Shown: one piece after another, positions 8,708 through 17,528 of the stretch | How positions within the stretch are numbered: the first letter of the stretch is position 1 | Layout: the number at the start of each line of letters is the position of its first letter | Source of the DNA: Bdellovibrionales bacterium GWA1_52_35 | GTDB lineage: Bacteria > Bdellovibrionota > UBA1018 | Length of the DNA stretch: 64,000 nucleotides | NCBI GenBank assembly: GCA_001769805.1 | Contig: MEPO01000032.1 | Coordinates: 62,001-126,000 of the forward strand | Direction of reading: 5' to 3' | Notes under the pieces: model-generated | Told to the model about the DNA's origin: nothing | Database searches by the model: none | Seen by the model: only the letters and a program-made list of their open reading frames with translations | Program-made: the position numbers and the translations under genes

Positions 8708-10621
8708 ATGATTGAACGTTGTAAACGCGTAGGATGGGAGCATTTTGTCATCGATGCTTTTCTGATGGTCATATCTGGTTACGCCAGCGCCTACGTTGTT
8801 TTGGGTCATGATCTATTCAACGCGCGCCTCGGACTGATCACCGCTTGGATATTTTTGTCGATACCAGTCCGTTTTGCTGTTTTTGTCCTGAATGGGGTTT
8901 ATGATTCCATCTGGCGATATACTTCCTTAACGGACGCAGTCAAACTTGCTTCAGCACTGTTTGTTTCCGGGCTGGTTCTTTTCACGGTTTATGTCTCTTT
9001 CTACGGTTTAGGCAGACTCTCCCCGTTCATTTTTATTATTAACATGCTTCAGCTCCTGGTTCTTCTGAGCGCGGTACGAGTGGGGCGGCGTATTGTTCAC
9101 GAGCACAGAGCGCGCAAGAAGCGTCGCGACAAAGGGCGAGCTACCCTGATTTATGGCGCTGGGGTCAACGGTCGCACCCTGGCCTCCCGCTTTATGATGG
9201 ATGATGCACTTCGCTCGGAAGTCATCGGTTTCATCGATGATGATCAAAAGAAAATCGGGCACATGATCAACGGAGTCCGGGTGCTCTCCTCGCGTAAAGA
9301 CCTGGCCAAGATTCTTTCGCAATACAGAGTGGAAGAACTGGTCATCGCCATACCCAACCTGCCAGGCGAAGCGGTCCGCGAGACCATGCATATCTGCAAA
9401 GGCTTCAGTATCCGCCCGCGCCTGATGGCGAGTCCCCGGATGGATTCGCGCGATACCATTGACTTGGTTCGTGAGGTGGCGCTCGATGACCTTCTGGCCC
9501 GTCCCTTTGCCAGTATCGATCTAAGTGCCATTCGGGAGTATTGCCACAAAAAGCGCGTTTTAATCACGGGGGCTGGCGGTTCGATCGGAAGCGAAATTGC
9601 GCGCCAGGTATTCGAATTCAGGCCTGAGCGTCTCATGATTCTGGATAGTTCCGAGTTCGCTCTTTACCTGATTGATCAGGACTTGCGCGGCGGCTCGAGC
9701 GATATCTCAACCGTCGCTCCGGTCCTCGTTGATCTCAAAAACCGCGCGTCTTTGGACGCGGCCATGAAGCAACATCAACCGCAAGTCGTATTTCATGCGG
9801 CAGCCTATAAGCACGTGCATCTCGTCGAATACAATCCGGCTTCCTCCATTTTGAACAATATCGGTGGGACCTGGAATCTCTTGGAAGCCTGTCAGAGAGT
9901 CGGGGTCGAAACCTTTGTGCAGATCTCCACCGATAAAGCGGTCAATCCAGTTGGAGCCATGGGCGCCACCAAGCGTGTTTGTGAGCTGATGGTGAGCCGG
10001 GTGGGACAAAAGACCGGTAAACGGTATTGCACCGTCCGCTTTGGTAATGTGGTTGGAAGCAGTGGCAGTTTGCTGCAGCTTTTGAAAAAACAGATCCGCA
10101 AGGGCGGGCCGATCACCATCACTCACGAAAACATGACTCGTTATTTCATGCGCATTCGTGAAGCTGTTTCGCTCGTTCTGAAGTCAGCGAGCATCGCGCA
10201 GCCCGGTGATATTTGTATTCTGAAGATGGGTGATCCGATCAAAATCCTCGATATCGCAAAAAGTCTCATCATGCTCCTGGGAAAAAAAGAGAGCGAAATT
10301 CCGATCGAGTTCATCGGCGCCCGGCCCGGCGAGAAGCTTCATGAGGAGCTTTATCTTACGGGCGAAGAAATCAGCACCGAGCATCCCGATATTCTTGTTT
10401 TGCCAAAAGGGGCGCAGCAATCCATTACGCCCGTTCAGCAAGGGGCTTCGCTTGACACCGCAATTGCACAGTTATTGGCTGCCGCCGAAGATGAAGAGCG
10501 TCACAATATTGTGAAAATGTTGCTCGCTATCGCGCAGCCGGCCGGGTTTTCAGCTAAAGCACTCATCACGGGATCGACCGGCCATGAGCTTTGTGAACAG
10601 GAATTGCGGGCAGTTCGCTAG
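8708..10621 (+). CDS. membrane-bound nucleoside-diphosphate-sugar 4,6-dehydratase (CapD/WbpM/PglF family)
   Basis: The frame is open from 8594, but ATG 8708 is preceded by AGGAGAG and gives the usual family length (637 residues), so I use it. Four N-terminal membrane helices precede a first Rossmann-like domain (TLIYGAGVNGRTLASRF). The catalytic SDR domain begins with VLITGAGGSIGSEIARQ. The active region reads QISTDKAVNPVGAMGATKR, with Met in place of the usual SDR tyrosine before xxxK. This is the known PglF/WbpM variation. It makes UDP-4-keto-6-deoxy-GlcNAc at the inner face of the membrane, feeding the aminotransferase at 6652. Confidence 0.92.
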   Translation: MIERCKRVGWEHFVIDAFLMVISGYASAYVVLGHDLFNARLGLITAWIFLSIPVRFAVFVLNGVYDSIWRYTSLTDAVKLASALFVSGLVLFTVYVSFYGLGRLSPFIFIINMLQLLVLLSAVRVGRRIVHEHRARKKRRDKGRATLIYGAGVNGRTLASRFMMDDALRSEVIGFIDDDQKKIGHMINGVRVLSSRKDLAKILSQYRVEELVIAIPNLPGEAVRETMHICKGFSIRPRLMASPRMDSRDTIDLVREVALDDLLARPFASIDLSAIREYCHKKRVLITGAGGSIGSEIARQVFEFRPERLMILDSSEFALYLIDQDLRGGSSDISTVAPVLVDLKNRASLDAAMKQHQPQVVFHAAAYKHVHLVEYNPASSILNNIGGTWNLLEACQRVGVETFVQISTDKAVNPVGAMGATKRVCELMVSRVGQKTGKRYCTVRFGNVVGSSGSLLQLLKKQIRKGGPITITHENMTRYFMRIREAVSLVLKSASIAQPGDICILKMGDPIKILDIAKSLIMLLGKKESEIPIEFIGARPGEKLHEELYLTGEEISTEHPDILVLPKGAQQSITPVQQGASLDTAIAQLLAAAEDEERHNIVKMLLAIAQPAGFSAKALITGSTGHELCEQELRAVR

Positions 10622-10736
10622 TAGCTTTAAGATTTGCTAAAAAAAAGTACAGTAAGATCAATTATCTATGAATATTATCGCAATATCTGACCAATATAGT
10701 AATATATTAATAAGGGATAGTTTATGGGGGTGGGGG

Positions 10737-12134
10737 ATGAAAAGTACAACACGTTTTATCTTTATTTTCATATTGCCAATAAGTTTGGTCATTGCCGGTT
10801 GCGAGCAAAGGGTTGAGCTTGAAAAAGGTCAGCTCACGGACAAAGGGTCTAGTTTGTCCCAGCTGGAACCTTCGGATGAACCGGGTGTTGACCCTATTAT
10901 TCCAGAAGTCGGGCCAGATCCAACCGCGACGCCCAGCCCGAGCAATACCTCCACCCCGATCGTTTATGAGTTTAAAACTGATACCTTCCAGATTCTGAAT
11001 CGCACGAACAAGACGGTCACGGTCCCTCAACCCGTGGACATTCTCTGGGTCATCGATAATTCCGGCAGTATGGGAGACGATCAGACGAAGCTGGCCACTG
11101 GCTTTGCGGATTTTGCGGGAGCTTACCTGACGGCTCAATATGACATTCGGACAGCCGCAATTACGACAGATGTTTATCTGGCTGGGAATACCTCGAATTC
11201 AGCTTATGGTCCCAATAAGGGTGCACTGTACTCCCGTCTGCTTCCCGGGTACGCGGATGGCAAGCGGCCCGGAGTTTTGACCGGTACCCGTTCAGGGGAG
11301 CCGATCATCAGCACCCTGATTCCCTCTGGCTACTCCCAGGAGAGTTGGACCTCGCATATGAGTTCAGTTTTCGCGATCAATGCGAAACCAGGCACGACCG
11401 GCAATGGTAATGAACGAGGGATGCAGTCTATCGATAAATTCCTGCTCGATAACGAGGAACGCCCGGAATGCCGCCAGGCCACTGTGACAGATAGCTCCTG
11501 CCTCTTCCGGAAAAATTCGGCTCGCGCGATCGTGATTGTCTCGGATGAAAACGACAGTTCCACTTTTCCGGGAGCGCCGGTGGGTAATTCTGTTCTGGAT
11601 GCGGTGGTGGATTTCAATACCAGCTACGGCAAAAGCCGGATGGATAATTTTTTCCTTGCCCTGGATTCGACCGAGGGTGTTGCGAAGGTGAACCCGAATT
11701 ACTTCGTCAGTGCCATTATCAATCCGGTACTGACGTCGCCGAGCAACTGCACGACTTCAAGCTGTGCTTCCGGTAAAACCTATAATGCTCTGGTTAACAA
11801 GATGAAAGCAGCTTCGGTCAATGCACTGTCTTCGTTTTCATCGGTTTACGACATCACCTCGGCAAGCTACAGCGGAATTCTCAGTACGCTTGGACAAACG
11901 ATCATTTCGAACGTCAGCACCGTCGTGCCGGTCTCGGCATTCAGTCTGAGCGCTGCGCCTGTGGCAGGCCAGGCGATCAGTGCCCAGATCCTCTCGGACG
12001 TTGGCGCGGTGCTTTTGAATGTGCCCGCCGCAGATATCGTCTTGACGGGAAATGAGGTTCGGATCCGGAACGTGGATTTCACCACTTTCCCGGTCAGTGC
12101 GAAGATTGCTTTCACCTATGCGCTGATGCCGTAA
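10737..12134 (+). CDS. VWA-domain lipoprotein, function unknown
   Basis: Translation probably starts at ATG 10737, which gives a lipoprotein signal peptide ending in SLVIAGC (Cys 22). The open frame extends back to 10668 but the added residues do not look like a signal. A Pro/Thr/Ser-rich linker follows, then a von Willebrand factor A-like domain with the metal-site motif DILWVIDNSGSMGDDQ. Conserved-looking later pieces include AIVIVSDENDSS. The C-terminus looks like a beta domain. VWA lipoproteins of this layout are common in delta-type and Bdellovibrio-like genomes and are presumed to bind ligands at the cell surface or periplasm. It stands alone between the polysaccharide locus and a convergent histidine kinase. 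Confidence 0.8.
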   Translation: MKSTTRFIFIFILPISLVIAGCEQRVELEKGQLTDKGSSLSQLEPSDEPGVDPIIPEVGPDPTATPSPSNTSTPIVYEFKTDTFQILNRTNKTVTVPQPVDILWVIDNSGSMGDDQTKLATGFADFAGAYLTAQYDIRTAAITTDVYLAGNTSNSAYGPNKGALYSRLLPGYADGKRPGVLTGTRSGEPIISTLIPSGYSQESWTSHMSSVFAINAKPGTTGNGNERGMQSIDKFLLDNEERPECRQATVTDSSCLFRKNSARAIVIVSDENDSSTFPGAPVGNSVLDAVVDFNTSYGKSRMDNFFLALDSTEGVAKVNPNYFVSAIINPVLTSPSNCTTSSCASGKTYNALVNKMKAASVNALSSFSSVYDITSASYSGILSTLGQTIISNVSTVVPVSAFSLSAAPVAGQAISAQILSDVGAVLLNVPAADIVLTGNEVRIRNVDFTTFPVSAKIAFTYALMP

Positions 12135-12148
12135 CCAAAAGCTGGGGC

Positions 12149-13687
12149 TTATGGCGTTGGTCCGTTCCGGGGTAGATCGAAGTAGAAAGTGCTTCCCGAT
12201 CCCGCTTGACTTGTGACTCCAATCTTCCCCCCGTGTAATTCCATGATCCGTTTACATATGAATAACCCAAGGCCGAGGCCGCCGGCTCGTTCTTCCGTGT
12301 CAGTTGAGCCTCTTTCGAAAGCCCCGAACACTGCATGCAGTTTCGATTGTGAAATGCCTGGCCCGCGATCTTTAATAAGTACCCGTATCCTGTCTGTTGC
12401 CTCTTCAAGCTCGATATCAATTCGTGACCCAGAGGGGGTGTACTTAATCGCATTGTCGATTATGTTTGATAAGACTTGAAAAACGCGCTCGCGATCAAAG
12501 TTTGCCTCGACAGCATGCCCGGGGTGGTGAAATGTCATCGATCGAGACGGTGCTTGAAGCCGGAAAATATCCAGACATTCAGAGATGAGCGGCACGATGT
12601 CTCCGAACTGCTTCTTCAGAGTTAATCCACGCTCAAGACGAGAAACATCCAGGAGATCAATTACGAGAGAGGATAGCCGATCTGTCTGCCTTCTGAGTCG
12701 AGCAATGGTTTCTGATTCGACGGGGATACCTTTCTGCAGCTGCTTTTCAGTGATTTGAAGGAGTAGAGAAAAGGCCGTTACTGGTGTGCGTAACTCATGG
12801 GCCGCAATGTCCAAGAATCGCGACTTCAGGCGAGATGTGTTCTCAGCAGCCGCTTTTTCTTTAGATAGTCCCAACAGGAGCTGCTTGCGAGCCGAAATAT
12901 CTGTAAAAAGTGCGGCAAGCTGGCCTGACCTTTGAGAAAACGCTGCAACCGAAAACCAGGTATTCAACGAGGGAATCTCAACTTCAAAGCGTTCTGCGGG
13001 ACTCCCCGATGCAATTCTACCGAATTTAATAATTAACTCCGTAGCAGGGTGATCGGCAATATTAGCAAGTTCAGATCCCTTTTTGCCGGTCGGATCCTGA
13101 ACTCCAATCATCTCGCAGAAAGAGGCGTTCGCATCGATGACAGAGAAGTCAATCGGGTGCGCTCGATCGTCATAGATCAGTTTAGCCAAGACAAAGCCGT
13201 CAATCATATTTTCAAGCAGTGTCGCGCGTTCCTGATTCGTTTCGGCCAGGATCTTCTGCTTCAGCAATTCTTCGCGAATTTCTTCGGCCGCCTTTTGATC
13301 GGTAATGTCGCGGCTGATCCCAAAGATTCCAATGACGGTCTTTCCATCTTCTCCAAAGACGGGCCATTTATTAGTATTGACCCAGCGACGAGCCCCCTCC
13401 GCGTCATAGTAGGGGTCTACTTTGTTAATCAGAGGTTTGCCTTCCTGAAATACCGGAAGTTCCTCTTCATAATAAATTTTGGCCGTGTCGGGCGGAAATA
13501 TTTCGAAATCGTGTTTCCCGATCATCTCGCGCCAGTGTTGAAAGCCGCAGATCCTAGCGAGCGTCTGACTGCAGAAGCGAATGCGGCTATCCTTATCCTT
13601 AAAGTAGATAAAGTCGGTCGTCGTTTCAAGTATCGTCTGAAAATCTCGATACAATTCTTTTAGAAGGTTTTCAGTATGTGGATCCAT
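12149..13687 (-). CDS. PAS-domain sensor histidine kinase
   Basis: Starting at ATG 13687 (MDPHTENLLKELYRDF) gives 512 residues. The frame extends to 13858 but would enter the divergent promoter region. The first PAS/PAC domain spans about 15-135 (TTTDFIYFKDKDSRIRF, IGIFGISRDITDQK) and a second PAS-like domain about 155-270. The HisKA phosphoacceptor is His297 in DIAAHELRTPVTAF. HATPase boxes are NIIDNAIKYTP (N), DRGPGIS (G1) and GGLGLGLFICKR (G2). No membrane helix is seen, so it is likely cytosolic. No response regulator is adjacent, so it is an orphan kinase. It is convergent with the VWA lipoprotein gene and divergent from the DUF1059 gene. Confidence 0.9.
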   Translation of the reverse strand: MDPHTENLLKELYRDFQTILETTTDFIYFKDKDSRIRFCSQTLARICGFQHWREMIGKHDFEIFPPDTAKIYYEEELPVFQEGKPLINKVDPYYDAEGARRWVNTNKWPVFGEDGKTVIGIFGISRDITDQKAAEEIREELLKQKILAETNQERATLLENMIDGFVLAKLIYDDRAHPIDFSVIDANASFCEMIGVQDPTGKKGSELANIADHPATELIIKFGRIASGSPAERFEVEIPSLNTWFSVAAFSQRSGQLAALFTDISARKQLLLGLSKEKAAAENTSRLKSRFLDIAAHELRTPVTAFSLLLQITEKQLQKGIPVESETIARLRRQTDRLSSLVIDLLDVSRLERGLTLKKQFGDIVPLISECLDIFRLQAPSRSMTFHHPGHAVEANFDRERVFQVLSNIIDNAIKYTPSGSRIDIELEEATDRIRVLIKDRGPGISQSKLHAVFGAFERGSTDTEERAGGLGLGLFICKRIMELHGGKIGVTSQAGSGSTFYFDLPRNGPTP

Positions 13688-13825
13688 GTTGAGCCGTTCT
13701 CTTCTCGGAAGTCTTAATGAAAACAGCAAGGAGCAGGCCAGAATACAAGCAGACCTTGCAAAATAGCTGGCCTGAACCATGCAAAGATATCGGGTTTGGT
13801 GATTTACCAGCAGCAAGGAGAAATT

Positions 13826-14041
13826 ATGAATCGAAAATATGTCGATTGTCGTGAGCAACTAAGTGAATCCAAATGTTCTTTGAGAATTTCAGGTCTTGAG
13901 GACGAGGTCGTTCGCGCGTCCATCGAGCATGCGGTTTCGGTTCATCGAGAGAAAGATACACCGGAATTTCGGGAGGAAGTGCGTAAGAGTCTTAAGGATG
14001 AGCCTCAAGCGCAGTTTGAGAAGAAGTCCTCAGCCGCTTAG
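13826..14041 (+). CDS. DUF1059 family small protein
   Basis: 71 residues from ATG 13826 with AAGGAGAAATT directly upstream. MNRKYVDCREQLSESKCSL, an acidic middle (EDEVVRASIEHAVSVH) and KDTPEFREEVRKSLKDE match the DUF1059 pattern of small soluble proteins of unknown function. The family keeps the early Cys and the HAV.VHG/H segment. It sits 26 bp before the molybdoenzyme-desulfurase fusion gene on the same strand, so the two are likely co-transcribed. A functional link to that enzyme is only inferred. Confidence 0.8.
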   Translation: MNRKYVDCREQLSESKCSLRISGLEDEVVRASIEHAVSVHREKDTPEFREEVRKSLKDEPQAQFEKKSSAA

Positions 14042-14067
14042 GCAAGAGAACTGCATCTTGGGCCGAA

Positions 14068-17000
14068 ATGAGCGGCACCGGCCCAATCGATGGTTTAAAA
14101 TGGAAGCGCGCGATATGTGGGATATGCCCCGCTGGCTGTTGGGTGGAAATCGCGGGCGGCGAAAAAATTGAGGATATCCGACCGGACCCATCACATAGTC
14201 TGGGGATGATTTGTCGACGCGGGCAACACTCGGCAGACATTGTCTATTCCGAGCACCGGCTGAAGTATCCCCTGAAGCGCAAGGGACCTAAGGGATCATT
14301 TGAATTTGAGCGGATTTCCTGGGACGAAGCTTATGACACGATTTGCGCCAAGCTGAATCAATTCAAGCAGGAGTCCGGTCCGGAAACGGTTTCTATTTAT
14401 ACGGGGCGCGGCGCATTTGAACTATCGCTTTGCGACATGTTTCAGCCCAAGGGAGTTGCTGTCTCATCCGCCTCAAGCGTACTTTTTCCTTTCGGATCTC
14501 CGAACACGATGGGGGTCGGGGCGCTCTGCTATGTTTCCTACGCGATGATCGCGCCACATGTCACTTTCGGTCGCATGCTTGTGAACATGTTCACCGATAT
14601 TGAACATGCCGAAACCATCATCGTCTGGGGAGCAAACCCGGCCACCGATTCTCCCCCGATGGACATGATTCGTCTGGAGGCTGCAGCCAAGCGCGGTGCT
14701 AAGATCATTGTTATTGACCCGAGACATACCGAGACCGCGTACCGCTGCGGGGCCGAGTGGCTTGCGATCCGGCCGGGAACTGACGGGGCCTTGGCCCTTT
14801 CCCTCATCCAGGTCATGATCGAAGAAGAATTGTATGATCAGGATTTTGCGACGAGCTGGTGCCACGGATTCGATGAGCTGGGCAGATACGTCCAGCATTT
14901 CAGACCCGAAGTGGTCGAGACGATCACTGGCATTGCGGCCGCAACGATCCGCGATCTCGCAAGACGGATCTGCCAGGCAAGCGGTTGCGCACCCGTCATG
15001 TATACGGGTTTGGAGTATTCAAATAGCGGCATTCAGGCAATCCGCGCTGTACTGACGGTCTGGGCGCTCGCAGGTCAACTGGATGTGCCAGGTGGTCTGG
15101 GCTTAGCCATGCTGAACACTCACTTTCCGATCAGTCGCGCATGCAATATTGAAAATCCAAATCTGGACCGCGCCGTCAGCCGTGACAAATTCCCGATTTA
15201 CAGCCTCTACCGGGGTGAATCCCATGCCAGCGGCCTGATCGATTCCGTTGTGAAAAGTGATCCCTACCGGATTCGTGGTTTGATTATCCACGGTGCCTCG
15301 TTGCTGACTTCCTGGCCGCAAACCCAGGTCTGGAGAGAGACATTATCGAAATTGGAATTCCTCGTCTGCATCGATCGTCAACTGACCGCGGATGCCGCAT
15401 ACGCCGATATCCTGCTGCCTGCAGCAACGATGTTTGAGATCGATTCGTACATGGTCTATGGCCCGATCTTCCGTCTTCGCGAAAAGGTCATTGAACCTGT
15501 CGGAGAAGCCAGGAATGACTACTTGATCATGGCTGAGCTCGCGAGACGACTCGGCTACGGAGAACGCTACCCGCAATCTGAAGAGGAGATGATCCGATTT
15601 GCGCTTCAGGGTTCGGGCTACAGCCTTGAAGACGTAAAGGCTGCGGGAGGTTGGGTCAAAATCCCGACGCCCATGATGGAATATAAAAAATGGCAAAAAG
15701 GGGGGCTCAGGCCCGATAGAAAGCCTGGGTTTGATACTCCCACCGGAAAGTTTGAGATTCTATCGACTCTGCTTTCCGACTACGGGTACGAACCCTTGCC
15801 CAAATACACCGAGCCCAAAGAGGGTCCGCTGGCCAGCCCCGAAGCAGCCAGGAGTTTTCCCCTGGTATTTAATTCCGGGTCGCGACTGCATACCGATTTT
15901 CGTTCGCAGCACCATGGAATAGGCCCCCTCGTCCGCGAAGCTTCCGAACCATTTGTGGAATTGAACATCGACGATGCGAAAGATCGTCGAATCCAGGATG
16001 GGGATCAGGTGGAGGTGCGTACAGCGCGAGGCGCTGTTCGGTTCCGTGCGCGTGTCACGGACGATATCGTGAAGGGCGCAGTCGAGTGCAATATGGGCGG
16101 CGGTACACCCGTCGGCCCAAAGGCGTGGCGGGACTCGAATGTGAACGAGCTCACTGATATGGGCAATTACGACGAAATTTCAGGCTTTCCCGTTTACAAA
16201 TCCCTCTTATGTGAAGTCGTGAAAACAGAGGCGGGATCCAGTACCAATCACCTGTCCCGCTCACGCCCACCCTCGGTTGTCGCGGCAGATTCCGGAGCAG
16301 CCTCTTTGAAACGGCGGATCTATCTTGATAACAATGCCACAACAAAAATGAGTGACGCGGTACGGGCGGCGATGTCTCCGTACTTCGATTCACTATTTGG
16401 CAATCCGTCGAGCATTCATGGTTCAGCGCGCGAAAGCGTCGAGGCGATTGACCGCGCCCGACGCCAGGTTGCGAACCTCATCCATGCCAAGCCGCGGCGG
16501 ATTATTTTCACGAGTGGTGGATCGGAGGCCGATAATCTTGCTCTGAAAGGGGTGGCGCTCACAGGTAAAAACAAAGGCAAGCACATCATCACCAGCAGCA
16601 TTGAACATCCCGCTATTCTAAAGACCTGCAAATTTCTGGAAGAATTCGGATATCGAGTGACCTATCTACCGGTCGATTCCGAAGGCAGCGTGGATCCGGC
16701 GCGGCTTGCTTCCGCCATTACGGATGAAACGATTCTCGTCTCCATCATGATGGCCAACAACGAAGTGGGGACGATTCAGCCGATTCGCGAGCTCTGTTCG
16801 ATCGCGCACGAAAGAGGAGTACTTTTCCACACCGACGCGGTCCAGGCTGTCGGGAAAATCAAAGTGGATGTGGAAGATCTGAATGTGGATCTGCTGAGCC
16901 TCTCCGGGCATAAGTTTCATGGACCCAAGGGCATGGGTGCACTGTATGTCAACAAGGCCGTCTCTTTGGAACCTCTCATTCACGGTGGAAAGCAGGAGGG

Positions 17001-17469
17001 CGGCTTCCGCGGAGGGACGGAGAATGTTCCGGCAATCGTCGGAATTGGAAAAGCCGCTGAGCTGGTCCTTGAGCAGTGGTCCGCGTCTGATCACATGAGA
17101 AAACTCCGTGACAAGCTGGAGTGCGCCATCATGACTTTGATCCCGGGTGCAAAGCTCAATGGCCACCGCCAGCTCCGTTTAACCAATACGTTGAACCTCA
17201 CGTTGCCGGAGCTCCGAGGCGAGTCGCTCGTTATCGCGCTGGATCAGCATGGAATTTCATTATCGTCCGGCTCTGCCTGCAAATCAGGATCTCCGGATCC
17301 AACGCATGTTTTACTTGCCATGCAGCGCAGCCGCGAGGAAGCCCATTGCGCGGTCAGATTTTCGCTGTCCCATGAAACAACCGAGCAGGACATCGAGAAT
17401 ACTATGGCGGCGTTGCGCACAGTCTTGAAGGAAATGGAAACCACAATCCGATTTCTTCCGTGCAAATGA
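14068..17469 (+). CDS. fusion: bis-MGD molybdenum oxidoreductase + NifS/IscS-type cysteine desulfurase
   Basis: 1133 residues in one uninterrupted frame. Residues about 12-720 are a DMSO-reductase-family molybdoenzyme. A [4Fe-4S] motif has Cys17, Cys20, Cys24 and Cys49, followed by ISWDEAYDTI, VWGANPATDSPPMD and KRGAKIIVIDPRHTETA. The C-terminal molybdopterin-binding barrel begins near FPLVFNSGSRLHTDFRSQ. In GSPNTMGVGALCYVS, Cys154 is the likely Mo ligand, as in Psr/Phs-type enzymes. After a short linker (about 722-748), residues 751-1133 form a complete class V PLP enzyme. It has YLDNNATTK, TSGGSEADNLALKG, the PLP lysine K949 in LSGHKFHGPKG, and the catalytic Cys1071 in SSGSACKSGS. FdhD in E. 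coli carries sulfur from IscS to formate dehydrogenase. I infer that the fused desulfurase may sulfurate the partner's Mo site directly. The substrate is unknown and no FdhD is seen. Confidence 0.92.
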   Translation: MSGTGPIDGLKWKRAICGICPAGCWVEIAGGEKIEDIRPDPSHSLGMICRRGQHSADIVYSEHRLKYPLKRKGPKGSFEFERISWDEAYDTICAKLNQFKQESGPETVSIYTGRGAFELSLCDMFQPKGVAVSSASSVLFPFGSPNTMGVGALCYVSYAMIAPHVTFGRMLVNMFTDIEHAETIIVWGANPATDSPPMDMIRLEAAAKRGAKIIVIDPRHTETAYRCGAEWLAIRPGTDGALALSLIQVMIEEELYDQDFATSWCHGFDELGRYVQHFRPEVVETITGIAAATIRDLARRICQASGCAPVMYTGLEYSNSGIQAIRAVLTVWALAGQLDVPGGLGLAMLNTHFPISRACNIENPNLDRAVSRDKFPIYSLYRGESHASGLIDSVVKSDPYRIRGLIIHGASLLTSWPQTQVWRETLSKLEFLVCIDRQLTADAAYADILLPAATMFEIDSYMVYGPIFRLREKVIEPVGEARNDYLIMAELARRLGYGERYPQSEEEMIRFALQGSGYSLEDVKAAGGWVKIPTPMMEYKKWQKGGLRPDRKPGFDTPTGKFEILSTLLSDYGYEPLPKYTEPKEGPLASPEAARSFPLVFNSGSRLHTDFRSQHHGIGPLVREASEPFVELNIDDAKDRRIQDGDQVEVRTARGAVRFRARVTDDIVKGAVECNMGGGTPVGPKAWRDSNVNELTDMGNYDEISGFPVYKSLLCEVVKTEAGSSTNHLSRSRPPSVVAADSGAASLKRRIYLDNNATTKMSDAVRAAMSPYFDSLFGNPSSIHGSARESVEAIDRARRQVANLIHAKPRRIIFTSGGSEADNLALKGVALTGKNKGKHIITSSIEHPAILKTCKFLEEFGYRVTYLPVDSEGSVDPARLASAITDETILVSIMMANNEVGTIQPIRELCSIAHERGVLFHTDAVQAVGKIKVDVEDLNVDLLSLSGHKFHGPKGMGALYVNKAVSLEPLIHGGKQEGGFRGGTENVPAIVGIGKAAELVLEQWSASDHMRKLRDKLECAIMTLIPGAKLNGHRQLRLTNTLNLTLPELRGESLVIALDQHGISLSSGSACKSGSPDPTHVLLAMQRSREEAHCAVRFSLSHETTEQDIENTMAALRTVLKEMETTIRFLPCK

Positions 17470-17528
17470 AACACGCTCACCAGACGCGTCGGGTCACGAC
17501 GGGTTGCCCCTTGATTCTGGCTTAAACT

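Noticed and set aside
10724-10736. Two adjacent runs of five G as a possible quadruplex
   Set aside because: Only two G-runs are present, so a stable intramolecular quadruplex is not supported. It lies at the lipoprotein start and may just aid ribosome binding.
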